Assembly: GCF_001298105.1 (NCBI RefSeq)
Contig: NZ_LGJH01000163.1
Coordinates: 109,728-173,727 of the forward strand
From: Novosphingobium sp. ST904
GTDB lineage: Bacteria > Pseudomonadota > Alphaproteobacteria > Sphingomonadales > Sphingomonadaceae
Direction of reading: 5' to 3'
DNA: 64,000 nt
In this document: positions 1 to 8,910 of the stretch, piece after piece
How positions within the stretch are numbered: position 1 is the stretch's first letter
Layout: each line of letters starts with the position of its first letter
Position numbers and translations under genes: made by a program
Notes under the pieces: model-generated
What the model was told of the DNA's origin: nothing
Database searches by the model: none
Seen by the model: only the letters and a program-made list of their open reading frames with translations

Positions 1-927
1 CTGGGCGATACTGTCGGGTTCGTCCAGCCAATCGCCGTTGCGCTGGATCACGAGGCGTTCCGACAGCGCCGGATCGATCCATATTCCGGTGCGGTCGCGA
101 TCCTTCGAGGCAACCGGGCCGGGGTCGGGCTGGACCTCGGCCGGGCCGCCGGTCCAGTCAGCGAAGTGGCGGGTGATGCCGGCCTCGACGGCGGCAGTGT
201 CGAAATCGCCGACGATGACCAGCGTGACATGTGCGGGCACATATTCGCGCTCGTAGAAAGCGCGCAGGTTCGCCGCATTCGCGCCGTTGAGCGTGGCGAC
301 CGTGCCGATCGGGAAACGGCTGCCGTAGAGCGCCTGCGGATAGAAGAAGTGCGTGGAATCAATGCTGTTGCGCAGGCCGAAAGTATTGCGGTCGCGCATT
401 TCCGAGAGAATCACGCCGCGCTCGCGGTCTATCGCGCCTTGTGAAATGGTCAGTTCGCTTGCCGTTTCGCGCATCAGCATGAGCGCGGTGTCCAGCAACT
501 TGGCGTCGTTGCGCGGCAGGTCGAGCTTGTAGATCGTACGCTCGAAATTGGTCGAGGCGTTGGTATCGGCCCCAAAAGCGAGGCCGTCCCGTTCCAGCAG
601 GGGGATCATCTGGCCTTCGGGCACGCGCTTGCTGCCGTTGAAGGCCATATGTTCGACGAAGTGCGCGAAGCCCTGTTCGGCTTCCTGTTCGTCCAGCGAG
701 CCGGCGGCGACTTCCATCCGCACCACGGCGGTTCCGGCGGGCGTTGCATTGTGGCGGATCACATAGCGCATGCCGTTGGTCAGGCGGCCGAAGCGGAAAT
801 CGGGATCGACCGGCACGTCGCTCGTTTCGAAGGCCCAACGGGTCTCCTCGGTACGGAGCGGTGCTTCCCGGGCGGACAGGGGAAGGGGCGTGGCAAGGAC
901 CAGCGCGGTAATGAGAACGATTCGCAT
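1..927 (-). CDS. M16 family zinc metallopeptidase, C-terminus outside the window
   Basis: The frame is open from an ATG at 927 to the window edge, giving 309 residues of a larger protein. The N-terminus (MRIVLITALVLATPLPLSA) is a signal peptide, so the enzyme is exported to the periplasm. The inverted zinc motif HxxEH of pitrilysin-type (M16) peptidases is present as HFVEHMAF, preceded by the family-typical GSLDEQEAEQG stretch and followed by FGADTNASTNFERTIYKLDLP. M16 peptidases degrade peptides in a clamshell chamber made of two homologous halves; only the first half is seen here. It lies downstream of purC on the same strand but is separated from it by a possible terminator, so it is probably a separate unit. 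Family assignment is firm; the substrate is unknown. Confidence 0.9.
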   Translation of the reverse strand, partial: MRIVLITALVLATPLPLSAREAPLRTEETRWAFETSDVPVDPDFRFGRLTNGMRYVIRHNATPAGTAVVRMEVAAGSLDEQEAEQGFAHFVEHMAFNGSKRVPEGQMIPLLERDGLAFGADTNASTNFERTIYKLDLPRNDAKLLDTALMLMRETASELTISQGAIDRERGVILSEMRDRNTFGLRNSIDSTHFFYPQALYGSRFPIGTVATLNGANAANLRAFYEREYVPAHVTLVIVGDFDTAAVEAGITRHFADWTGGPAEVQPDPGPVASKDRDRTGIWIDPALSERLVIQRNGDWLDEPDSIAQ

Positions 928-1010
928 ATGGCGCCAGTGCCCGAGCAGTCCCTTGATAACAAGGGGAGAGAGAGGTGAACTGTGAGGACTTGTGAATGCT
1001 CCAGACGCAA

Positions 1011-1045
1011 GAAGGCCCGGCACACCTTGCGGCGGCCGGGCCTTC
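1011..1045 (-). terminator. Hairpin downstream of purC
   Basis: An 11-bp perfect inverted repeat (GAAGGCCCGGC at 1011-1021 and its complement at 1035-1045) with a 13-nt loop lies 20 bp past the purC stop codon. It is not followed by a strong T run on the minus strand, so it is a plausible rather than certain intrinsic terminator. Confidence 0.5.
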
Positions 1046-1064
1046 GTGAGCATCGCTGAAGGCC

Positions 1065-1847
1065 TTACTTGCCGCGCAGCTTGCGGTGCTTCGACAGGTC
1101 GAAGACTTCGCTCGGGCCGTTATCGTCCTGCAGCAGGCCGAGGCGACGGGCGACTTCCTGATAGGCCTCTTCCTCGCCGCCGAGATCGCGGCGGAAGCGG
1201 TCCTTGTCCAGCTTTTCGCCGGTGAACATGTCCCACAGGCGGCAGCCATCGGGGCTGATTTCGTCCGCGAGGATGACGCGGCTGTAGTCGCCGTCCCAGA
1301 TACGGCCGAATTCGAGCTTGAAGTCGACAAGGCGGATGTTGATCGCCGCGAACATGCCGCACATGAAGTCGTTCACGCGGATGGCCATCGCGGCGATGTC
1401 CTGCATCTCCTCGTTGGTGGCCCAGCCGAAGCAGGCGATGTGCTCTTCGGCGATCATCGGATCACCCAGGGCATCGTCCTTGTAATAATATTCGATCAGC
1501 GTGTGGGGCAGCGGCTCACCCTCGGGAATGCCGAGGCGCTTCGAGATCGAACCGGCGGCCACATTGCGCACCACGACCTCGATCGGGATGATCTCGACCT
1601 GGCGGACGAGCTGCTCGCGCATGTTGAGGCGGCGGATGAAGTGGTTGGGCACGCCGATGTGGTTGAGGCGCGTGAACACGTACTCGCTGATGCGGTTGTT
1701 GATCACGCCCTTGCCCTGGATCGTGCCCTTCTTCTGCGCGTTGAACGCAGTGGCGTCGTCCTTGAAGTACTGGATCAGGGTGCCGGGTTCAGGGCCTTCG
1801 TAGAGGATCTTGGCCTTGCCCTCGTAGATCTGGCGGCGACGGGACAT
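1065..1847 (-). CDS. purC: Phosphoribosylaminoimidazole-succinocarboxamide synthase (SAICAR synthetase)
   Basis: This 260-residue protein is a full-length bacterial SAICAR synthetase, the cytosolic purine biosynthesis enzyme that joins CAIR and aspartate using ATP. The family hallmarks are present: the N-terminal YEGKAKILYEG nucleotide-binding strand, EVVVRNVAAGS in the middle, and LVDFKLEFG followed by ADEISPDGCRLWD near the C-terminus. The frame stays open 38 codons further upstream, but the start at 1847 (MSRRRQIYEGKAK) matches the usual N-terminus, so it is preferred. It is a single purine gene here without other pur neighbours. The 236-bp gap upstream probably carries its promoter. Confidence 0.97.
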   Translation of the reverse strand: MSRRRQIYEGKAKILYEGPEPGTLIQYFKDDATAFNAQKKGTIQGKGVINNRISEYVFTRLNHIGVPNHFIRRLNMREQLVRQVEIIPIEVVVRNVAAGSISKRLGIPEGEPLPHTLIEYYYKDDALGDPMIAEEHIACFGWATNEEMQDIAAMAIRVNDFMCGMFAAINIRLVDFKLEFGRIWDGDYSRVILADEISPDGCRLWDMFTGEKLDKDRFRRDLGGEEEAYQEVARRLGLLQDDNGPSEVFDLSKHRKLRGK

Positions 1848-2083
1848 GCGTGTTCGTCCTTGAAACTGTAAAAGAGCGAGCCCCGGCACGTTGAAGTCGC
1901 TTTGGCGACTGCGGGCCGGGGCGTTCGAGCGGGCATATAATGAAAGCAGGCCCAAAAGCAAACGGGGCTTGAGGCAGGGGGATCGAACCGGGCCGCGACC
2001 GGGGCATGCCGTTGCGGAGGATTGCCCGGCGAACCTCGAGCCGTGCCCTGAACGGGCAGGAAGTCCGTGTCCCGGATTGCGAA

Positions 2084-2578
2084 TCAGTGCCCTCGACCAG
2101 CGCGTTCATCGAGAAATTCGGCGACGAGGTTCCGCGCGGCTTCGCTCACCTGTTCCCACGTCGTCACGAAACCTTCCGGACCACCGAAGTAGGGATCGTC
2201 GACATCCTGCCCCTCCATGCCCGGCACATGGTCCAGCAGCAGCGAAAGCCGGGCGTGGGGGCTGGCGGGTGCGATCCGTTCGAGGTTCGCCAGATTGCTG
2301 GCGTCCAGCGCGACGATTCGATCGAAACGGTCGAAATCCCGGGCCGTGACCTGCCGGGCGCGATAGTGGGCGATGTCGATGCCGTGCCGGGATGCCTCGT
2401 CGCAGGAACGCGGATCGGGCCCCTTGCCGATATGCCAGGACCCGGTTCCGGCCGAATCAACGGTCAGTTCCAGTCCGGCTGCCTGCGCGGCATGGCGCAA
2501 CGCCGCCTCGGCCAGCGGGGAGCGGCAGATATTGCCGAGGCAGACGAACAGGACGGATGGGGGAGGCGTTGCAGACAT
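2084..2578 (-). CDS. Low-molecular-weight protein-tyrosine phosphatase
   Basis: The 164-residue product has the phosphatase P-loop C-x5-R-S near the N-terminus (CLGNICRS; catalytic Cys13, Arg19) and the conserved DPYFGG loop, whose aspartate (about residue 128) is the general acid of the family. Length and layout match cytosolic LMW-PTPs, which dephosphorylate phosphotyrosine and are often linked to exopolysaccharide kinases, although no such kinase lies nearby. It stands alone between purC and a small ORF. Physiological substrate cannot be told from the sequence. Confidence 0.93.
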   Translation of the reverse strand: MSATPPPSVLFVCLGNICRSPLAEAALRHAAQAAGLELTVDSAGTGSWHIGKGPDPRSCDEASRHGIDIAHYRARQVTARDFDRFDRIVALDASNLANLERIAPASPHARLSLLLDHVPGMEGQDVDDPYFGGPEGFVTTWEQVSEAARNLVAEFLDERAGRGH

Positions 2579-2621
2579 GCTTCCGACCTAGCGCCGGGCA
2601 GGATCGTTCTCAAACGATCAT

Positions 2622-2771
2622 TCAATGCCGGCCAAACAGGCGTTCGAGGAACGTGGGCTCTTCCATCGGCTGGATCGGCCCATGGAAACGCCGGCGGAGG
2701 CCGGGATCCAGTGGTGGGCGGGGCGTCCAGATACGTTCGGATCGGTAGGTGCGTTCTTGCGTCAAGGCCAT
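2622..2771 (-). CDS. Small uncharacterised protein (49 residues)
   Basis: A short reading frame starts at the ATG at 2771, preceded by AAGGAG at an 8-base spacing, which is a strong ribosome binding site. The product is basic, without signal peptide or membrane segment, rich in Arg and Pro, and ends in a hydrophobic/basic tail (FLERLFGRH). An upstream start at 2849 in the same frame has no comparable binding site. It lies between the phosphatase and the two-component operon on the same strand. It resembles short conserved hypothetical proteins of sphingomonads, but that is recollection and not tested here. Function unknown. Confidence 0.55.
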   Translation of the reverse strand: MALTQERTYRSERIWTPRPPLDPGLRRRFHGPIQPMEEPTFLERLFGRH

Positions 2772-2850
2772 AGGCGATGCTCCTTCTTCCGTCCCGAAGA
2801 AACCCGAAGGAAGGCTGAAAGGTTCCCCCGCTGCGCCGCCGGTTGCCATT

Positions 2851-4680
2851 TCAGGGCGTCACGGCGCCGGCTTCGGCAGCCAGTCTCCTGACCATGGCGC
2901 AGACCTCGGTGCCGAGAAACGGCTTGCCCAGCATCGGTCTGTGGCTGTGGCCGCTTGGAAGGTGCTGCCGGTCGTAGCCGCTGACGAAAGCGAAGGGGAT
3001 GTCGCGTGCGGCCAGTTCGTCGGCAACGGCATCGATCCTCTCGCCGTTGAGGTTGCCGTCCAGCAGGGCCAGGTCCGGCACGGTGTCTCGGATCATGTGG
3101 ATCGCCTGATCGCACGACGTCGCGGGGCCGAGGGGCGATGCGCCCCAGTCCTCGATCTCCATCATGAGCTCCATGGCCACGAGCGGCTCATCCTCGACCA
3201 CGAGCACCCTGAGCGCCTGCGGACTGGGCGCGGCTTCCGCAGTAGGGGCGTCCGGGGCAGGCTGAGAAAGCGGCGATTCATCGACGGTAGCAGGCGCTTC
3301 GGCGGCGGCATCTGAGAGCGGCAGGACCAACTGCCAGCGCACGCCTTCCGGTGCATATTCCGCGCTGATCCGGGCGCCGTCACCCGCCATGCTGTTCTCG
3401 ATCAGGGTGGACCCGAAGCCACGCCGTTCCGGGACGGAAACGGGAGGGCCGCCGTGCTCGCTCCAGGCGAGCGACAGCACTTGTCCTTTCAGCGACCAGT
3501 CGAGCGTGACCGTTCCGGCCTCGTTCGAGAGTGCACCGTACTTGTGGGCATTGGTCGCCAGTTCGTGGATGATGAGCGAGAAGCGCAGGGCGAGTTCCGG
3601 CGGCAGGTCCACGTCCGGGCCGGAGAGCTTCAGCCGATCCTCGCCGACCGCGCCGATGGCGACCTGATCGGCGATCAGGCGGCGCAGGCTGGCGGGCTCC
3701 CATGTCGTTGCGCTCAGCAGCGAATGGGCGCGGGCAAGCGATTGCAGGCGGCCGGTGAACGACTGGTGGAAGCCCTCGGGAGACCGGGCGTGCCGGAACC
3801 CCTGCGAGGCGATGGCCTGAACCGTCGCGAGGGTGTTCTTCACCCGGTGGTTCAATTCCCCGATCAGCAGCCGCTGGGTCTCTTCGGCGCGCAGGCGTTC
3901 GGTCACGTCGATCAGTTCGATCATCACGCTGGCGCCGCGCGATCCAGTGCCGACCAGCGAGGAGCAGTACCATTCGCCTTCGCGAAGGGCACCGTCGGCG
4001 CGCACGAAGCGGTGGTCCTGCTTCTCCCTGCGGTCCTCACCGCCGAGCAGGGCCCGCATCCCGTCCAGGAAGCGCGGACGGTCTGCCACGGGGAGGAAGG
4101 GGGCGTCCTCTACCTTGAGGCCGAGAATATCCTGCGCCGCGAAGCCGATCTCGCGTTCGGCGCTGCGATACCAGCTCACGATTCGCAGGTTGGCGTCGAT
4201 TTCCAGAACGGCGAGGGGGGAGTTGTCGCCATGCGCGCGAAGGCGGCCGAGGGCCAGGCCGAGTTCGTCGCGCTGGCGGGCGATCTCGCGCCGCTGGCGG
4301 GCGAGTTCGACGAAGACCGCGACCTTGGAATTGAGTTCGACCATGTCGAGCGGCTTGAGCAGGTAATCCACGGCGCCGGCCTCGTATCCGAGGAACTTGC
4401 GCCGCTCGTCCGTGGCCAGGGCGGTGAGGAATATGATCGGCACGGCACGCGTGCGCTCGGTCCCGCGCATGAGCTCGGCGAGTTCGAAGCCGTCCATCTC
4501 CGGCATCATCACGTCGAGCAGGGCCAGTGCGAAATCGTCGCGCAGCATGGCTTCCAGCGCTTCGAACCCCGAGGAAACCGTGACCAGTTCGACGCCGGGC
4601 TGGTCCAGCGCGGCTTCGAGCACGAGAAGGTTGTCCCTGATATCGTCGACCGCAAGGATCTTGAGCGGCTCATTCAGCAA
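2851..4680 (-). CDS. Response regulator - PAS - HWE histidine kinase - response regulator
   Basis: The 609-residue protein has four parts. Residues 5-120 are a receiver (VDD; phosphoacceptor Asp56 in LLDVMMPEMDG; Lys109 in LLKPLD). A short coiled coil and a PAS domain follow at about 150-260. A HisKA_2/HWE-type kinase core has its phosphoacceptor His at about 278 (ELNHRVKNTLATVQAIA) and an N-box HELATNAHKYGALS. After a Pro/Ala linker comes a second receiver (VVEDEPLVAMEL, LALLDGNLNGE). No transmembrane segment is seen, so it is cytosolic and probably takes input by phosphotransfer from the hybrid kinase encoded upstream. It begins with TTG inside the last codons of cheR (11-bp overlap), so the two are translationally coupled. 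HWE kinases commonly serve light or general stress signalling, but no such partner (PhyR, NepR, EcfG) is in the window. Confidence 0.9.
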   Translation of the reverse strand: MLNEPLKILAVDDIRDNLLVLEAALDQPGVELVTVSSGFEALEAMLRDDFALALLDVMMPEMDGFELAELMRGTERTRAVPIIFLTALATDERRKFLGYEAGAVDYLLKPLDMVELNSKVAVFVELARQRREIARQRDELGLALGRLRAHGDNSPLAVLEIDANLRIVSWYRSAEREIGFAAQDILGLKVEDAPFLPVADRPRFLDGMRALLGGEDRREKQDHRFVRADGALREGEWYCSSLVGTGSRGASVMIELIDVTERLRAEETQRLLIGELNHRVKNTLATVQAIASQGFRHARSPEGFHQSFTGRLQSLARAHSLLSATTWEPASLRRLIADQVAIGAVGEDRLKLSGPDVDLPPELALRFSLIIHELATNAHKYGALSNEAGTVTLDWSLKGQVLSLAWSEHGGPPVSVPERRGFGSTLIENSMAGDGARISAEYAPEGVRWQLVLPLSDAAAEAPATVDESPLSQPAPDAPTAEAAPSPQALRVLVVEDEPLVAMELMMEIEDWGASPLGPATSCDQAIHMIRDTVPDLALLDGNLNGERIDAVADELAARDIPFAFVSGYDRQHLPSGHSHRPMLGKPFLGTEVCAMVRRLAAEAGAVTP

Positions 4681-5541
4681 AGGCGGCCTCCTGCACGTCG
4701 TGCTTGGTGCGGCGCCAGATCTTCTCGATCGGCGCGAAGTCGGCGAAGCTATCGCCCTCGGCGGAAAAGTGGACGGTCTCCTTCGAACCGAGGCCCAGGA
4801 AGCCGCCGGGCGGCAGCGAACTGGCGAAAAGGCCGAGTGCGCGGTCCTGAAGCGCCCGGTCGAAATAGATCAGCACGTTGCGGCTAGAGACAAGCTGGAC
4901 TTCCGAGAACACGGCATCGCTGGCGAGATTGTGATCGGCAAAGACCGCGCGCTTGCGCAATGTCGGGTCGAACCGGGCGACGCCGTAATTGGCGGTGTAA
5001 TAGTCCGAAAGCGAACCTTTCCCGCCTGCTTCCATATAATTGCGGGAGAACCCTGCAATACGCTCGATCTCGTAGACCCCGGCCTCTGCCTTGAGGAGAG
5101 CTGCCGGGTTGATGTCGGTGCAGTAGAACATCGTGCGATCGTCCAGCCCTTCCTCGCGGAAGAGGATCGCCAGCGAATAGAACTCCTCGCCATTGGCGCA
5201 GCCTGCAACCCAGACCTTGATGGAGGGCCATGTGCGAAGGTGCGGGATCACTTGCTCGCGGATCGCCCGGAAATACTCGGGATCGCGGAACATCTCGCTG
5301 ACCTGGATGGTCAGAACCCGATCAGGACATTCAGGCTGTCGGGATCGTGGAGAATGCGGTCGAGCAGGCTGGAGAGATGGGGATAGCCGAAATGGGACTG
5401 CGCACGTTGCAGGCGGCGCAGCAGCGAGGCACGGGAATAGTCGCGGAAATCGTATTGGTAGCGCCGCCAGATGGCCTCGACGAGGAGATCGACTTCGATA
5501 TCCTCGACGGCCTCCGCCAACCTTCGTGACATCGGCTTCAT
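4670..5541 (-). CDS. cheR: CheR-type protein-glutamate methyltransferase (apparent frameshift)
   Basis: Residues 1-78 (CheR N-terminal helical domain, LLRRLQRAQSHFGYPHLSSL) and the remainder (SAM-binding domain with the VAGCANGEE motif, YCTDINPAAL, and SRNVLIYFD) lie in different frames. Restoring one C (TTCTGACC to TTCCTGACC, near 5314) joins them as LIGFLTIQVSEMFRDPEYF and gives 290 residues, a normal CheR length. The start at 5541 overlaps the stop of the upstream hybrid kinase as ATGA. CheR methylates glutamates of chemoreceptors using S-adenosylmethionine, but there is no chemoreceptor, CheB, CheA or CheW here, so it more likely modifies a signalling partner in this operon (inference). 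Confidence 0.85.
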
Positions 5542-8500
5542 CGCGGCATCCACACGCGCACGAGGCTGAGCAGCTTGTCCACGTCGAGCGGCTTCGACAG
5601 GTAGTCGTTGGCGCCCGCCTCAAGGCATTCGCGGTGGTCGCGTTCCATGGCCTTGGCCGTCAGTGCGATGATCGGCAGCGAATGCCACTGACCCTGCTTG
5701 CGGATTTCGCGCGTGCAGGTGAGGCCGTCCATCTCCGGCATCATCACGTCCATCAATACGAGATCGACCGGGGCGCCGTCACTGTCCGCCGCGCGGGCCA
5801 GTTCGTTCAGCGCCTCGATGCCGTTGCGGGCGATGCGCACTTGTACGCCGTGCGGTTCGAGAACCGAAGTCAGCGCATAGATGTTGCGGATATCGTCCTC
5901 GACGACGAGGATCTGGCGGCCTTCCAGCGCGGCATCGCGTCCGAGCGAGCGGGCAAGCAGCTGCTGCTTCTCGTCCGGCAGTTCGGAGACGACCTGGTGC
6001 AGGAACAGCGTCACTTCGTCGAGCAGGCGTTCCGGGCTCTTGGCGCCCTTGACGATGATCGATTTGGAGTAGCGCCGAAGCCGCATCTCCTCCTCTTCGG
6101 AAAGCTCGCGGCCGGTATAGACGATGACCGGCGGGAACGCGACGCTCTCGTCGTGCGAGAGGCGTTCGAGCAGGTCCAGCCCGGACATGTCGGGCAGGTT
6201 GAGATCCAGCACCATGCAGTCGAACGTCTCTTCGCCCAGCCGGGCGAGGCAATCCGCAGCACTTTGCACGTCCACCGTCTCGACATCGCGGGAGGCGAGG
6301 AGAAGGTGGATCGCTTCGGCCTGCCGGGGATCGTCCTCCACCACCAGAACGCGGCGCAGGCGCTGGTCCATCCGCGCCTCGAGGCCTTCGAGCATGTCGA
6401 CCAGCGTATCCCGGCTCACCGGCTTGAACAGGTAGCCTACGGCGCCGCTGGCGAGCGCGGCATGGTCGTCGTGGTCGGCCGAGACGATGTGCACCGGGAT
6501 ATGGCGCGTGCGGGTATCGCGCTTGATCCGGTCCAGCACGGAAAGCCCGGTGTGATCGGGCAGGTGCATGTCGAGGATCACGGCTTGCGGCAGGTATTGC
6601 CGGGCGAGCAGGGCTCCCTCGTCTGCGGTGCCGGCGATCAGGCACTCGAAACCGACTTCATGCGCCAGATCGCAGAGGATGCGCGCGAAGGCCGGGTCGT
6701 CCTCGACGATCAGGATAACGCGGGAATCGCCCGACAGCGTTTCACGGTCGTCCTGCGGGGAGGGGCCGCGGCGGCTTTCCGGGCGAGTCGTTTGTCGTGG
6801 CGGCCGGGGTCGGGGTGGGTGTGGCCTTGCCGGGCACGCCGGGCGCGCTGCCTGCCTCGCGAGGCGCGAAGCGCTCGGGAATTTCCAGCGTGAAGGTGCT
6901 GCCCTGTCCGGGAATGCTGTGAAGCGTGATCGCACCGCCGAGCAGGTGCGCCAGTTCGCGCGAGATCGACAGGCCCAGCCCGGTGCCGCCGTACTTGCGG
7001 GCAATGCCGCCATCGGCCTGGCGGAATGCCTCGAAGATCGCGTCCTGCTGGTCTTCCGGGATGCCGGGCCCGGAATCCCGGACCGAGAACGCAACCCGGC
7101 CGGACGCCAGCGCGCCGACCGTGAGGGAGACTTCGCCGTCCGAGGTGAACTTGACTGCATTCGACAGGAAGTTCTTCAGAACCTGCTCAAGCCGGAGGGG
7201 ATCGGTCTCGATCGTTCCCGGCGCGCCTTCGGCGAGGTTCATGCTGAGCTTCAGGCCCTTGCCGGACGCCGCCGCCGCGAACGTGTTTTCGAGCTTGGAG
7301 AGGATGGCGCCTACCGGGACGTCGCGGGGGTCCAGTTCCAGCCTGCCTGCCTCGATCTTGGAGATATCGAGCACGTCGTTGATGAGCGTGAGCAGGTCGT
7401 TGCCTGAGGACTCGATGGTCTCGGCATAACGCACTTGTTCGCCTGAAAGGTTGCCTTGCCGGTTATCGGCAAGCAGGCGGGCCATGATCAGCAGGGAGTT
7501 GAGCGGCGTGCGCAACTCGTGGCTCATATTGGCGAGGAATTCGGACTTGTAGCGGCTGGCCTGTTCGAGTTCCTCGGTCTGGCCGCGCAGGCGCGCTTGC
7601 GAGCGGGTCAATTCGTCGCGCTGCGCTTCGAGCGACTGGGCCTGTTCCTCAAGCTGCGAATTGCTGCGTTCGAGTTCCGCCTGCTGTTCCTCAAGCTGGG
7701 ACTGCGAGTTGAGCAGCAGCTTGCTCTGCGCTTCCAGCTCGTCATTGGTGGCGCGCAGTTCCTCGCTCTGGTTCTGGAGTTCTTCCGCCTGTTGCTGCGT
7801 CTCCGCGAGCAGGTGTTCGAGCCGGGCGCGGTACTTCGCAGAGCGCAGGGTGATGCCGAGCGAATTCGCCACGATGTCCAGGAACGAGACGAGATCTTCC
7901 GGGCGGGCATCGGCCGTGTCCAGGAAGCCGAGTTCCAGGACCGCGTTGACCTTGTCATCCACCTGAGTGCGCCGAGGACGAGACGAGCGGGCGTGGACTG
8001 GCCGAGAGCGGAGCCGAACGAGAGGTAGCCTGCGGGAACTTGCGTGATCGTGGTGGTGCGGCCGTGGCGCATGACTTCGCCCAATAGACCCTCGCCGGGC
8101 TCCATGCGTTCCGGGACGCTTGCATCGGCGGGCACGCCATATGTCGCGATCTTCCGGAACGCGCCGTCGTCGTTGCATAGAGCGCTCCGGCGATCGCGCC
8201 GAAGCGCTCCGCAAGGAAGGCGAGGGCGCGGTCGCCGAGATCACCCAGAGGAATGCTGCCGGCCGTGGCGCGCGCAAGGTCGGCCTCGCACTCGCGCAGC
8301 CACTGTTCATGGCGATTGGAATTGCGATAGCGGATCAGGACGAAGCCGATCGCCGCTAGCAGGAAATTGGTCACGCCCGAAAATGCCCGGTTCGTCAGCG
8401 CAATTTCCAGCCCGAGTCCCTGCGGCGCGATGAAATAGGCGGCTATCGCGCAGCCTACGCCGGCAATGGCTGCCAGCACCGGCGTGATCGGCCGCCTGGC

Positions 8501-8650
8501 GACGAAGGCGATCACCGTGGGCAGCAGGTAGAGGACGCTGACTCCGGTGCCGAGCGGGATCGTGATGTCGATGACGAGGGCAAGGCCCAGAACGACAATG
8601 ATGACAAGCGCAAGCTGGACGTGGGAACTGAGAGCCTTGCTGGGCGACAT
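5538..8650 (-). CDS. Membrane hybrid histidine kinase with GAF and three receiver domains (three apparent frameshifts)
   Basis: Read through three lesions, this is a 1,037-residue kinase. It has several N-terminal membrane helices (about residues 10-120), a GAF-like region, a long Glu/Gln coiled coil, a HisKA domain (FLANMSHELRTPLNS, phosphoacceptor His codon near 7522), an HATPase with DSGPGIP and YGGTGLGLSIS, then three receivers (VILDMHLPDHTG, MVLDLNLPDMSG, LVLMDVMMPEMDG). Frames change near 8175 (GG to G), 7965 (GGG to GG) and 6780 (CC to CCC); correcting all three gives an uninterrupted frame. The start is taken as the ATG at 8650; an in-frame TTG at 8662 is an alternative. It is the first gene of the signalling operon and probably its sensor. 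If the lesions are real the gene is a pseudogene. Confidence 0.8.
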
Positions 8651-8910
8651 TACGAATCTCAAGGGAAAAGGCCGGCTGCAGGCGGACCGAATCTTCCCCC
8701 AAAAATTCGAGACGGTCCCCGGATCGGGAGATTGAACGCACTGCGTTGCGATTGGTTCCGGAGAAATCGTGGTAAATCCTGTGTTTCCCGAAATTCGGGA
8801 CGCTTCGTGAAGGAAGGCGGTCCACGCTGGGTGAGGGTTTCATTAAGCAATCTCCTCTAGGAGACGGCTGAAATCCTGCGGAAAATCCTAGCCGAAAGAC
8901 TGGTTAACCG

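Noticed and set aside
5538..8650. Several separate kinase and response-regulator genes instead of one hybrid kinase.
   Set aside because: No start codon with a binding site lies at the frame changes, and correcting three one-base run errors gives one continuous domain order of a known kinase type.
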